A stretch of DNA of 9,877 bases, from assembly GCA_013002645.1 (NCBI GenBank), contig JABDJF010000303.1:1-9877 (forward strand), read 5' to 3'. This document shows, one piece after another, positions 1 through 5,447 of this stretch (positions are counted from its first letter, which is position 1; every line of letters begins with the position of its first letter). The DNA is from Myxococcales bacterium (lineage in GTDB: Bacteria; Myxococcota_A; Polyangia; Polyangiales; Houyiibacteriaceae). Below the pieces are notes generated by a model, which was not told where the DNA came from, did not search any database, and saw only the letters and a list, made by a program, of their open reading frames with translations. Made by a program: the position numbers and the translations under genes.

Positions 1-500
1 CGCCTCGACAGCTGTGGCCCCCCACCAACCACGATCAGCCACGGACGCATCCTGAGAGCTAACGCACAAAGCAAATGTCCGAGCTCGTGCGACCAAATCA
101 GAAGCTGGGCGACGACCAAGACCCCGAGACCGACGACGACGAGTCCGACGAAGCCATCGATCGCATACCCGACGGCTGAGACGGCGCCCCAGACAATGTA
201 GGCCCCCCACATGGTGGTCGGACGTGCGCCCTCGCCCTTCGGCGCAAGGATCGCATCAGGACCATAGAACTGGTCCGTCAGTAGCTGTCGCAGTTCTGTC
301 TTGTCTACCCGCATCCAGTAGCCGGCAACGAACAATAGAGTGCCCAGTAATCCGAGCCCGAGAGTCGCGAGCCAGCCTCGGGTTTCGAAGTGCCGATCGA
401 CTGCGACCGACGCATAGATGAGCCCCAGAAGCGAAAAGCCTCCGACGGCCGCAGCGATTGTTCCAAGGAGAGCGAGAAGGGTCCCCACTGCTTTACGCAC
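1..500 (-). CDS. Membrane protein with HExxH motif, M50-like metalloprotease (5' part only)
   Basis: The gene starts at GTG 500-498, because a TAG stop lies two codons upstream in frame, and it runs off the window edge after 166 codons. The visible protein is strongly hydrophobic. It has a helix at about residues 4-30, a second at about 43-63, a soluble stretch at about 64-95 and one or two helices at about 97-135. The motif HELGH lies at residues 138-142 inside a hydrophobic context, followed by a GGGP turn. A membrane-embedded HExxH followed by a glycine-rich loop is characteristic of M50 (site-2-protease-like) zinc metallopeptidases, which cut proteins within or near the membrane. The second catalytic part (usually NPDG or similar) would be beyond the window, so activity is not shown. 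The N-terminal extension before the HExxH helix is longer than in a minimal M50 protease. The substrate is unknown. No clear ribosome binding site is seen before the GTG. A membrane protein with a chance HELGH is possible but less likely. Confidence 0.72.
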   Translation of the reverse strand, partial: MRKAVGTLLALLGTIAAAVGGFSLLGLIYASVAVDRHFETRGWLATLGLGLLGTLLFVAGYWMRVDKTELRQLLTDQFYGPDAILAPKGEGARPTTMWGAYIVWGAVSAVGYAIDGFVGLVVVGLGVLVVAQLLIWSHELGHLLCALALRMRPWLIVVGGGPQLSR

Positions 501-639
501 GGCACCAGCCTATCATGTGAGCATTCGTACCGGTGCAAACTCGCTATCTAGTCGGCGGTGCCGAAGACGATCCAGCGGGTCCGTACGCGATTGCACCGTC
601 GCAAGTTCCAGCTGCCCGGAACGTACCGAGCGACCCTAC

Positions 640-990
640 TCAGATCGTCATCATAGCGACGGCAAGTGCGCCGAAAAAGAGCCAGAGTATCGTCGCCAAA
701 AGAAAACCAGCGATGCGGCTCTCTGCACGTTGGACGCGAAGAGCGATCAGGGCCGGGGTCAAGCTCGCCAGCAGGCTAAGCGAATACCACGTCGCCGCTT
801 GCCAATGATGGGGATCGAACACGCTGGCAAAGCGAGCGTAGTAGAGCCAAATAGTGGGCCCACTCAGAACGGCCATTGGAACGGCCCATGACTCTGGAGG
901 AAGAAAGGGTGAAAATCGCCAGAACAAGCTCAGCGCCACGACCGTGGCGAGAACAAGCGCCGTATAGTACCGCCGCTTCGTCTCACGCAC
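640..990 (-). CDS. Small hypothetical integral membrane protein (116 aa)
   Basis: This open frame starts with GTG at 990; the frame upstream has a TAG before any other good start. The protein begins with a basic stretch (R, K, R, R in residues 2-7) and then has about four hydrophobic segments: about residues 9-26, 32-52, 66-86 and 92-115. Positive residues sit between them, which is the pattern of a polytopic inner-membrane protein. I recognise no family and no catalytic motif. It lies between the antitoxin gene (57 bases upstream) and the HELGH membrane protein (139 bases downstream), all on the minus strand. It could be cotranscribed with either, but no shared function can be read from this. 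Hydrophobic design and minus-strand codon use support a real gene; lack of a recognised family keeps confidence moderate. Confidence 0.55.
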   Translation of the reverse strand: MRETKRRYYTALVLATVVALSLFWRFSPFLPPESWAVPMAVLSGPTIWLYYARFASVFDPHHWQAATWYSLSLLASLTPALIALRVQRAESRIAGFLLATILWLFFGALAVAMMTI

Positions 991-1047
991 CGCTACCGTG
1001 GACTCCCAAAGAAAGGCGACGCCAAAGCAATGACACAGCGCATGTCT

Positions 1048-1479
1048 CTACGCAGCATCCACGTGCACTGTCGTCGGCCGCTCATGCTCGTCGACGAACG
1101 CCTCCAGCGTCTTCAGTGTCTCGCGCGCCTGCTCGTGCCCTTGCGCGATCGTCGATGCGAATGCCATCGCGAGCCGCGGTACCGCGACCTCCGCGCTCTC
1201 CCATCTCTGGACGGCCTTGCGGTCGTAACCGAGGAGAGTGGCAAACTCGACGACGCCGAGACCGGCGACTTTGCGGCAGAACCGAAGCGACTCGGGCCCC
1301 TGCAGGCCGAGCTCCGCAATCTTTCGGACGACCGTTCGGTTGAAGCGTCTGAGGTCCTCATCGCGTGTGAGCGGTCCGAGCTCCGGGCGCGTCTCGCTGA
1401 CGTAGAACGGGAGGTCGCCTTCAAAGGTGACGCCGTCCAAGGTGATTTGGTGTTGTTGTGTCTTCATGGCGTGTCTCAT
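1048..1479 (-). CDS. Antitoxin with C-terminal helix-turn-helix, MqsA/HigA type
   Basis: This 143-residue protein is the second gene of a toxin-antitoxin operon. Its ATG directly follows the toxin stop (TGA-ATG, no spacer), so translation is probably coupled; an in-frame ATG four codons later is an alternative start. Residues about 65-103 form an XRE-type helix-turn-helix of the MqsA kind: R-K-x-A-G-L, then V-E-F-A-x-L-L-G-Y, then K-A-V-Q-R-W-E-S-A, then P. The first 60 residues should bind or mask the toxin. MqsA antitoxins usually carry an N-terminal zinc-binding CxxC pair. None is present here, and the only cysteine is Cys68, so the N-terminal part differs from classic MqsA. Known relatives bind the toxin and repress their own operon. 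A 19-base palindrome in the promoter is the likely operator. The antitoxin role is inferred from the domain and from pairing with a DUF4258 protein. Confidence 0.82.
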   Translation of the reverse strand: MRHAMKTQQHQITLDGVTFEGDLPFYVSETRPELGPLTRDEDLRRFNRTVVRKIAELGLQGPESLRFCRKVAGLGVVEFATLLGYDRKAVQRWESAEVAVPRLAMAFASTIAQGHEQARETLKTLEAFVDEHERPTTVHVDAA

Positions 1480-1752
1480 TCAGAATACGGTGACGACCAG
1501 CACGTCGGCCTCAATGACGACGCATACGGTCAACGAGTTGCCGCTCAAGTCCGAGCCCCGGACCATCCAGTCGGACTGATGGTGGTACGGGTCGCTCTTC
1601 TCGATGCCCGTCGGATGCGTGAGGCAGTGACGGACATCGTCCTCGATGAGCCCGAGAGCGGGCATCTTCTCGAACAGAGCGTGATTGGTGAACGCGATCA
1701 GACCCTGGGCGGCCATGCTGACGATCGTCTGTAGCGCCTCATCACGTCTCAT
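1480..1752 (-). CDS. DUF4258-type toxin of a type II toxin-antitoxin pair
   Basis: This 90-residue protein is the first gene of the operon and starts at ATG 1752-1750. It shows the pattern of DUF4258 proteins: an N-terminal helix, F-T-N-H-A at residues 21-25 followed by a 'G-L-I-E-D-D-V' helix (residues 34-40), and then hydrophobic beta strands near the C-terminus (L-T-V-C-V-V-I and L-V-V-T-V-F). DUF4258 proteins are thought to adopt a small RelE/BrnT-like fold, and several act as ribonuclease-type toxins when paired with an HTH antitoxin. The toxin-first order matches MqsRA and HigBA systems and differs from RelBE. The next gene starts immediately after the stop. The conserved His24 is a candidate functional residue, but catalysis cannot be shown from sequence. 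A housekeeping DUF4258 protein is possible, but the tight pairing with an HTH protein argues for a toxin. Confidence 0.78.
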   Translation of the reverse strand: MRRDEALQTIVSMAAQGLIAFTNHALFEKMPALGLIEDDVRHCLTHPTGIEKSDPYHHQSDWMVRGSDLSGNSLTVCVVIEADVLVVTVF

Positions 1753-1759
1753 TGTCGCT

Positions 1760-1788
1760 ATTATGGGTCATAATGACCCATCTGTCAC
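1760..1788 (-). promoter_or_regulatory. Predicted sigma-70 promoter of the toxin-antitoxin operon
   Basis: Reading the minus strand, GTGACA (1788-1783, against TTGACA) is followed by exactly 17 bases and then CATAAT (1765-1760, against TATAAT), placed just before the toxin ATG at 1752. Five of six bases match consensus at each box. Because the -10 box is only seven bases from the start codon, the transcript would be nearly leaderless. The spacer is filled by a palindrome that also overlaps the -10 box. Confidence 0.6.
1763..1781. promoter_or_regulatory. 19-base palindromic operator of the toxin-antitoxin operon
   Basis: Two perfect nine-base arms, ATGGGTCAT and ATGACCCAT, are separated by a single base. 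They sit in the spacer and -10 box of the predicted promoter, ending 11 bases before the toxin start. A site of this size and place fits a dimeric helix-turn-helix repressor, most simply the antitoxin encoded by the second gene. Binding there would block RNA polymerase. The symmetry is seen directly; the repressor is inferred. Confidence 0.68.
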
Positions 1789-1871
1789 CTATCGGGAAAT
1801 AACCGGGAAGCGAGCGGAAGGAACTCTGGCTTCGAGTCCCGAAAGCGCACCGGATCAACCACACTCGGGGC

Positions 1872-2024
1872 GTGACCGATGAAGCGAAAAGGCTGCTCGA
1901 GGAGGCGATGAAGCTTCCGGTCCGCCAACGCGCGCGCTTGGTGTCCTCGCTGATCGACAGTCTGGAAGAGAGCGATGAAGCGGATGTATATGGAGAGACT
2001 ATGCGATTTATCAAGATGAGATAA
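1872..2024 (+). pseudogene. Truncated antitoxin of the putative addiction module component family
   Basis: From GTG 1872 this frame reads 50 residues. Residues 4-33 match the start of the 'addiction module component' antitoxins (Unstab_antitox / TIGR02574 type): L-L-E-E-A-M-K-L-P, then R-Q-R-A-R-L-V, then L-I-D-S-L-E. Members are usually about 70-80 residues and continue with a W-x-x-E-I-x-x-R segment. Here the similarity ends after about residue 37, and the last dozen residues come from AT-richer sequence that matches neither the family nor another frame of it. The ParE/RelE toxin that normally follows is absent. The gene therefore looks like a remnant cut by a deletion or insertion near 1985. 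A GGGG run just before the GTG may serve as a weak ribosome binding site. A functional short orphan antitoxin cannot be excluded. Confidence 0.6.
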
Positions 2025-2071
2025 ACTCGATCAATTCCCACCAGCTATGGCCCCCAGCTGGGAGATCCCAT

Positions 2072-2100
2072 CCTGGTAGAACCCTCCCGGAGCTACCAGG
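2072..2100. repeat. Nested inverted repeat upstream of the DUF3024 gene
   Basis: CCTGGTAG (2072-2079) and CTACCAGG (2093-2100) form a perfect eight-base stem. The 13-base loop contains a second hairpin, CTCC-C-GGAG (2084-2092). It lies 15 bases before the ATG of the DUF3024 gene. There is no T-run after it, so it is not a classic terminator. It could be an operator for a dimeric regulator or a structure in the 5' leader of the downstream gene. Confidence 0.55.
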
Positions 2101-2115
2101 CTCCTGAGACCGTTC

Positions 2116-2460
2116 ATGGCGTTCAGCGAGCTCGAACTGAAGAGAATCGAGGAGGAGGTCGGCGGCCTCTGCGCAGCACGCTCTCCGGAGCACCTTCGAG
2201 ATGAAATCCGATTGGAGTACCGCGTCCAAGGTCATTCTATTGTGATCTACGAAGTACGACCACGTTGGGGAGCCCCAGGAGAATTGATGGAGGAGCTCTG
2301 TGCGAAGATCAGATACGTCCGAACCCGGAAAGTCTGGCAGCTCTACTGGCAACGGGCAGACTTGAAGTGGCATCTCTACGAACCGTTGCCCGAGGCAAGC
2401 AGGCTCGGGCCCTTGCTCAAACACATCGACGAAGACCCTCATAGTTGCTTCTTCGGCTAG
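2116..2460 (+). CDS. DUF3024 family protein
   Basis: This 114-residue cytosolic protein has the hallmarks of DUF3024: an N-terminal helix rich in E and L, a strand with R-L-E-Y-R-V and S-I-V-I-Y-E-V-R-P-R-W, an arginine-rich stretch, the signature L-Y-W-x-R-A-D-x-K-W-H-L-Y-E-P (residues about 76-90), and a C-terminus ending D-P-H-S-C-F-F-G. The full family length appears to be present. The biochemical role of the family is not known; members often occur near mobile or defence-related genes, which fits the neighbourhood here but proves nothing. The start is the ATG at 2116, with a weak GAG upstream. It converges with the small gene that follows, with 15 bases between their stop codons. Confidence 0.85.
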   Translation: MAFSELELKRIEEEVGGLCAARSPEHLRDEIRLEYRVQGHSIVIYEVRPRWGAPGELMEELCAKIRYVRTRKVWQLYWQRADLKWHLYEPLPEASRLGPLLKHIDEDPHSCFFG

Positions 2461-2475
2461 CGTAGTTGACCTGCC

Positions 2476-2721
2476 TCACTTGGCCGCTTCCTGCTCCACT
2501 TTTCGACCATCGCTAGCCACGACGGCTAAGATCAAGCCAGCGAGCTCCATCGCTCGCCTGAGCGCGAACTCAGGGGGCCCATCGAGTAGCTGTTGGCTGA
2601 CTGCAACCAACTCCGAACGCAGCACGAGGTCGGCGATCTCGCGCAACGAAGCGATCGGGATCTCGCCTCCTTCGGCAACGCGTTGCACGAGCGCCCTCGC
2701 GCACGCACGCACTTCAGACAT
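2476..2721 (-). CDS. Hypothetical protein, 81 aa
   Basis: I do not recognise this protein. From ATG 2721 it reads 81 residues and is predicted to be mostly helical: an R-A-C-A-R-A-L-V helix, a short break with G-G-E-I-P, then alternating leucine-rich helices (L-R-E-I-A-D-L-V-L-R, and E-F-A-L-R-R-A-M-E-L-A). AAGGGA lies about 10 bases upstream of this ATG and supports the start. The frame stays open upstream to 2934, but that extension would read across the tRNA fragment, where it gives the E-Q-D-S-N-L-type peptide typical of false translations over tRNA genes. The shorter start is therefore chosen. It is convergent with the DUF3024 gene. A spurious frame is possible. Confidence 0.42.
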   Translation of the reverse strand: MSEVRACARALVQRVAEGGEIPIASLREIADLVLRSELVAVSQQLLDGPPEFALRRAMELAGLILAVVASDGRKVEQEAAK

Positions 2722-2843
2722 CGTGACGACGTCCCTTGCGTCTGGGACAAGTTGTCCCGAATGCGTCGTTTCACTGCCTCTGATGACGTCTGCTGACGCA
2801 TCTTTCCTCAATGAATTCGGTGTTTGTCGGGGCTCTTGCCTAC

Positions 2844-2895
2844 GTTTAGGTTCCAGTGTCCTTTGGGCGTGCAGGTTCGAGTCCTGTTCCTCGCA
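2844..2895 (+). pseudogene. 3' part of a tRNA-Leu(TAG): likely attachment-site fragment
   Basis: The anticodon loop TTTAGGT (anticodon TAG) and the 3' anticodon stem TCCAG (2851-2855) are followed by a variable arm that folds as GTCC-TTT-GGGC, typical of a class II tRNA. A T-arm follows: GCAGG, loop TTCGAGT at 2876-2882, then CCTGT (five pairs, one wobble). An acceptor strand TCCTCGC (2888-2894) and discriminator A (2895) complete the fragment. The bases upstream do not pair: CTACG is a poor partner for TCCAG, and no D-arm or GCGAGGA acceptor strand appears. CCA is not encoded. Only the part from the anticodon loop to the 3' end is tRNA-like. This is the segment that tyrosine integrases commonly copy when an element inserts in a tRNA gene. 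Confidence 0.68.
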
Positions 2896-2930
2896 CTGGA
2901 GTGATGTCGCGGGGTTAGCTCGATCGCCGA

Positions 2931-3125
2931 TCACGGGTACCTCGAAACTACTTTCAATGTGTCCCGAAGCGGGTAACGCCAGGCGAACTTGGGGAAAATG
3001 ATTCCCTCAGCGGGAGACGCGTCATCGAGCACTTCGCGTGCTCGCGCGGTCAACGGACGTGGCGAATGCCTCACGCTGCGCCGAGCGAACGGTTTCGGCG
3101 ATCTGGTCGGCGTCGCGCCCCTCAC
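2931..3125 (-). pseudogene. Possible tyrosine-recombinase (integrase) remnant
   Basis: A minus-strand frame of 64 codons contains L-T-A-R-A-R-E-V-L-D followed by E-G-I-I-F-P. This resembles the stretch between catalytic motifs of phage-type tyrosine recombinases (P-L-T-x-R-A-x-x-x-L ... V-F-P). The flanking residues do not continue the fold: no R-H-T-x-A box or catalytic Y is visible. If real, it is a decayed piece. Its position about 35 bases from the tRNA-Leu fragment is where an integrase gene would sit beside its attachment site, which is the main reason to mention it. A chance match is quite possible. Confidence 0.25.
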
Positions 3126-3268
3126 CGCCCTGTCCCGTCCGGGTCGCCCTCAAGTACGACTCCTTGTAGAAGTCGTAGGTGGCCAGGTGCACGATGCAAA
3201 ACTACGCCGTTTTTGCGAAAATTGAGGACAAATCGACACAAAGGCGGCTCGTCGGCATACGCCCTGCT

Positions 3269-3277
3269 AAGGAAGGA
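3269..3277 (+). promoter_or_regulatory. Strong ribosome binding site that sets the start of the radical SAM gene
   Basis: AAGGAAGGA contains two overlapping AAGGA cores, ending four and eight bases before ATG 3282. This is the best Shine-Dalgarno sequence in the window and decides the start: the frame is open upstream to 3066, but that part is arginine/proline-rich and not protein-like. Confidence 0.8.
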
Positions 3278-3281
3278 CCCG

Positions 3282-4295
3282 ATGCGTCATCACGCTCAGC
3301 AGGACCGCTTGCGTCCCCTCACTCCGTATCCGCTCCGTACGGCGGCGCGGGCGATCAACGCCATGCGGCGGCCCGAGTCACCGCTGCTGGCCCAGCTCGT
3401 CGTGATCCGCCGGTGCAACCTGAGCTGCGGCTACTGCAACGAGTACGATGACTACTCGCCGCCCGTGCCCCTCGAGGAGTTGTTCGCACGCGTCGATCAC
3501 CTTGCCGAGCTTGGCTGCCTCGTCCTCACCTTGACCGGGGGCGAGCCGTTCATGCATCCGAATCTTGACGAGGTCGTCGCGCGCGCGGTCTCGCACGGCA
3601 TGGTCGTTACCTCGATCTCGAATGCGTACCCCATCACCAAAGGGTGGATCGAGCGGATGAACGACGCGGGGCTTTCATTGCTGCAGGTGTCCGTCGACAA
3701 CATCGAGCCCAACGACGTCTCTCAGAAGTCTTGGTCGAAGATCAAGAAGCGCCTGCTGCTGCTCAAGGAGCAGGCGAAGTTCAAGCTCAACGTCAATGCG
3801 GTGCTCGGTTCGTCCCCTCCACAACAAACTCGAGAGCTGATTGACGAGATTCGATCTTTGGGCTTCTACATGACCGTCGGTCTGTTGCACGACCAACAAG
3901 GCCAGATCGATCCAGGGTTGATCGGCGACATCCTTCCAGAGTTCTACGAAGAGATGCAGGCGCTCTGCAACAAGAGCTTCTTCCACCGCTTCGGAGAGGG
4001 ATGGGAGAAGAAGATGCTGCGCGGGGGCACTGCGCCGTGGCGTTGCCGGGCAGGGGCTCGGTACCTTTACGTCGACGAGCTCGGCAAAGTCGCCTACTGC
4101 AGCCAGCGCCGCGATGAGCCCGGGATCCCGCTTCTCGACTACACGCGAAACGACCTCAAACGCGAGTTCGACCGACCCAAGGGTTGCGAGGAGAGCTGCA
4201 CGATTGCCTGTGTGCGACGGGCCTCGAGCCTCGACGAGTGGCGCCCCCAACCTGGCCCTGTTGCGTCCCCCAAGGTTTCGTTGCCGACTGTCTGA
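3282..4295 (+). CDS. Radical SAM protein with SPASM-like C-terminal cysteines
   Basis: This 337-residue enzyme has the radical SAM iron-sulfur motif C45-N-L-S-C49-G-Y-C52 and the S-adenosylmethionine-contacting T-G-G-E-P at residues 85-89. Other barrel strands are visible, such as L-Q-V-S-V-D-N (134-140) and L-N-V-N-A-V-L. It should cut S-adenosylmethionine to a 5'-deoxyadenosyl radical in the cytosol. The C-terminal part has five further cysteines: C255, C273 after a Y-V-D-E-L-G-K-V strand pair, and C302-x3-C306-x3-C310. This resembles a SPASM or twitch domain holding an auxiliary 4Fe-4S cluster, as in peptide- and sugar-modifying enzymes. The substrate cannot be read from the sequence. The next gene, a glycosyltransferase, starts 20 bases after its stop, so it is probably part of a surface-polysaccharide operon. 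A peptide substrate is an alternative, but no small precursor peptide gene is seen nearby. Confidence 0.88.
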   Translation: MRHHAQQDRLRPLTPYPLRTAARAINAMRRPESPLLAQLVVIRRCNLSCGYCNEYDDYSPPVPLEELFARVDHLAELGCLVLTLTGGEPFMHPNLDEVVARAVSHGMVVTSISNAYPITKGWIERMNDAGLSLLQVSVDNIEPNDVSQKSWSKIKKRLLLLKEQAKFKLNVNAVLGSSPPQQTRELIDEIRSLGFYMTVGLLHDQQGQIDPGLIGDILPEFYEEMQALCNKSFFHRFGEGWEKKMLRGGTAPWRCRAGARYLYVDELGKVAYCSQRRDEPGIPLLDYTRNDLKREFDRPKGCEESCTIACVRRASSLDEWRPQPGPVASPKVSLPTV

Positions 4296-4315
4296 GACCG
4301 CGAGCAGAATCGCAC

Positions 4316-5434
4316 GTGACCGACACCATCCTCATGGATGCCCGCTATCTGAAGCCGCGACAGAGCGGAATCGGTCGGCATGTCGGTGCGCTGCTGCAAC
4401 GCCTTCCGGCACTTGCGCCCGAGATCGAGTGGCGGGCTTGGATCGCCGCTGACAACCGACGGTTGTTGCCGTCTCATCCAAATCTCCGGCCGGTAATCAA
4501 CGACTACGAACCGAACGGCCTCGGCGCGCTCATGCCTCAGCCCATGCTGTTCGATTTCGGCAGCGCAGGGCTCTTCCATTCACCCCACAACACGTTGGGA
4601 CCGGGCGTGAAGCTGCCATCGATCGTGACGGTGCACGACATCATGTGGTTGACCGATAGGATGTACTGCGACCCGCGTCCCTTGGTTGGAAGAGCGCGAC
4701 AATGGTTCTTTCGCACTGGGATCGAGCGAGCAATCCAGAACGCCGAACATATTCTCACGGTTTCGAAGGCATCCGCCGATGTCTTGGTGGGCTACGACAA
4801 GCACCTTGCAAACAGGATCACCGTCACACCCAATGCGGCGGACGCATCTTTTTCCTTGCCGTCCGATGTGCACGCCTCGCGAAGTCAGGTGGATCAGCTC
4901 GTTGGCAAAGATACGACGTACTACCTGGTGGTCGGTCAGAACCAGGCTTCGAAAGGGCACGCCATCGCGGTCCGCGCATTCGCCGCTGCGCATTCAACAC
5001 ACAAGCTCGTGCTCTTGCAGAGAAGACGCCCAGGGGATGGGCTGGTAAAGCTCGTCCAAGAGCTCGGCATCGAAGATCGGGTTCAATGGCTGAGCGAAGT
5101 AGACGAGATGGCTCTGGTGTGCTTGCTTCAGAATGCGCATGCGTTGTTGCAACCTTCGTTGGCCGAAGGCTTTGGGATGCCCGCACTCGAGGCGATGTCT
5201 TGCGGCTGTCCCGTGATCGCGAGCGATATTCCGCCGCTGGTCGAGGTGCTCGGTGGCGCGGGGATGCACGTAAGAGCGGGTGATGCGAGTGCGTTGGCCA
5301 AGGCCATCGAGAAGATGAACGACCCCTCGCTTCGCGCAGAGCTCTCGGAGAAGAGCGTACGATCCGCCAAGCGTTTTTCGTGGCAACAGACGGCGGAGAC
5401 GGCTCTGACGATCTACCGGCAAGTACTCGGATGA
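4316..5434 (+). CDS. Glycosyltransferase of the GT4 family (GT-B fold)
   Basis: This 372-residue enzyme begins with M-D-A-R-Y-L then S-G-I-G-R-H (residues 7-22), the N-terminal acceptor-side glycine loop seen in GT4 enzymes. It has V-H-D-I-M-W near 106-111 and V-T-P-N-A-A-D near 170-176, which lead into the donor domain. The retaining-enzyme motif is complete: E284-G-F-G-M-P-A-L-E292 (EX7E), followed by G-C-P-V-I-A-S-D-I-P. These residues bind the nucleotide sugar, so it likely moves a sugar such as mannose or glucose onto a lipid-linked glycan at the cytosolic membrane face; donor and linkage are not predictable. GTG 4316 is preferred over the upstream open frame, which overlaps the radical SAM gene and has no family similarity. 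It starts 20 bases after the radical SAM stop and converges with the GT2 gene, with 13 bases between their stop codons. Confidence 0.92.
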   Translation: MTDTILMDARYLKPRQSGIGRHVGALLQRLPALAPEIEWRAWIAADNRRLLPSHPNLRPVINDYEPNGLGALMPQPMLFDFGSAGLFHSPHNTLGPGVKLPSIVTVHDIMWLTDRMYCDPRPLVGRARQWFFRTGIERAIQNAEHILTVSKASADVLVGYDKHLANRITVTPNAADASFSLPSDVHASRSQVDQLVGKDTTYYLVVGQNQASKGHAIAVRAFAAAHSTHKLVLLQRRRPGDGLVKLVQELGIEDRVQWLSEVDEMALVCLLQNAHALLQPSLAEGFGMPALEAMSCGCPVIASDIPPLVEVLGGAGMHVRAGDASALAKAIEKMNDPSLRAELSEKSVRSAKRFSWQQTAETALTIYRQVLG

Positions 5435-5447
5435 TCGAGCGCGCCGT

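Larger units (their letters stand above)
2722..3281. other. Gene-poor region with remnants of an integrated element
   Basis: These 560 bases hold no confident intact gene. They contain the tRNA-Leu 3' fragment (about 2844-2895) and a minus-strand frame resembling part of a tyrosine recombinase (2931-3125). A different minus-strand frame of 56 codons (GTG 3192 to TGA 3022), with L-A-T-Y-D-F-Y-K-E-S-Y near its start, is one I do not recognise. The two minus-strand frames overlap in different phases, so at most one is coding. The stretch 3205-3240 is AT-richer and should include the promoter of the radical SAM operon, but no clear -35/-10 pair is visible. Confidence 0.6.

Noticed and set aside
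1030..1734. Long plus-strand open frame of 234 codons
   Set aside because: It lies exactly opposite the toxin and antitoxin genes, has an R/D-rich, unfamily-like composition, and its frame mirrors the GC-rich codon positions of the minus-strand genes.
1827..1845. TTCGAGTCC at 1831-1839 as a second tRNA T-arm
   Set aside because: The flanking five bases do not pair as a T-stem and no variable arm or acceptor strand is present; the nine-base match to 2876-2884 is likely chance.
2722..2934. Longer start (2934) for the small unknown gene ending at 2476
   Set aside because: The added part reads antisense through the tRNA-Leu fragment and yields the E-Q-D-S-N-L peptide typical of false translations across tRNA T-arms.
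2480..3001. Plus-strand open frame of 173 codons
   Set aside because: It covers the antisense of the small gene and the tRNA fragment, and has no protein-like organisation.
3066..3281. Upstream extension of the radical SAM frame by 72 codons
   Set aside because: The extension is R/P/S-rich with no family similarity, and a strong AAGGAAGGA ribosome binding site precedes ATG 3282.
4184..4315. Upstream extension of the GT4 frame by 44 codons
   Set aside because: It overlaps the end of the radical SAM gene in another frame; the family N-terminus starts at the GTG 4316 region.
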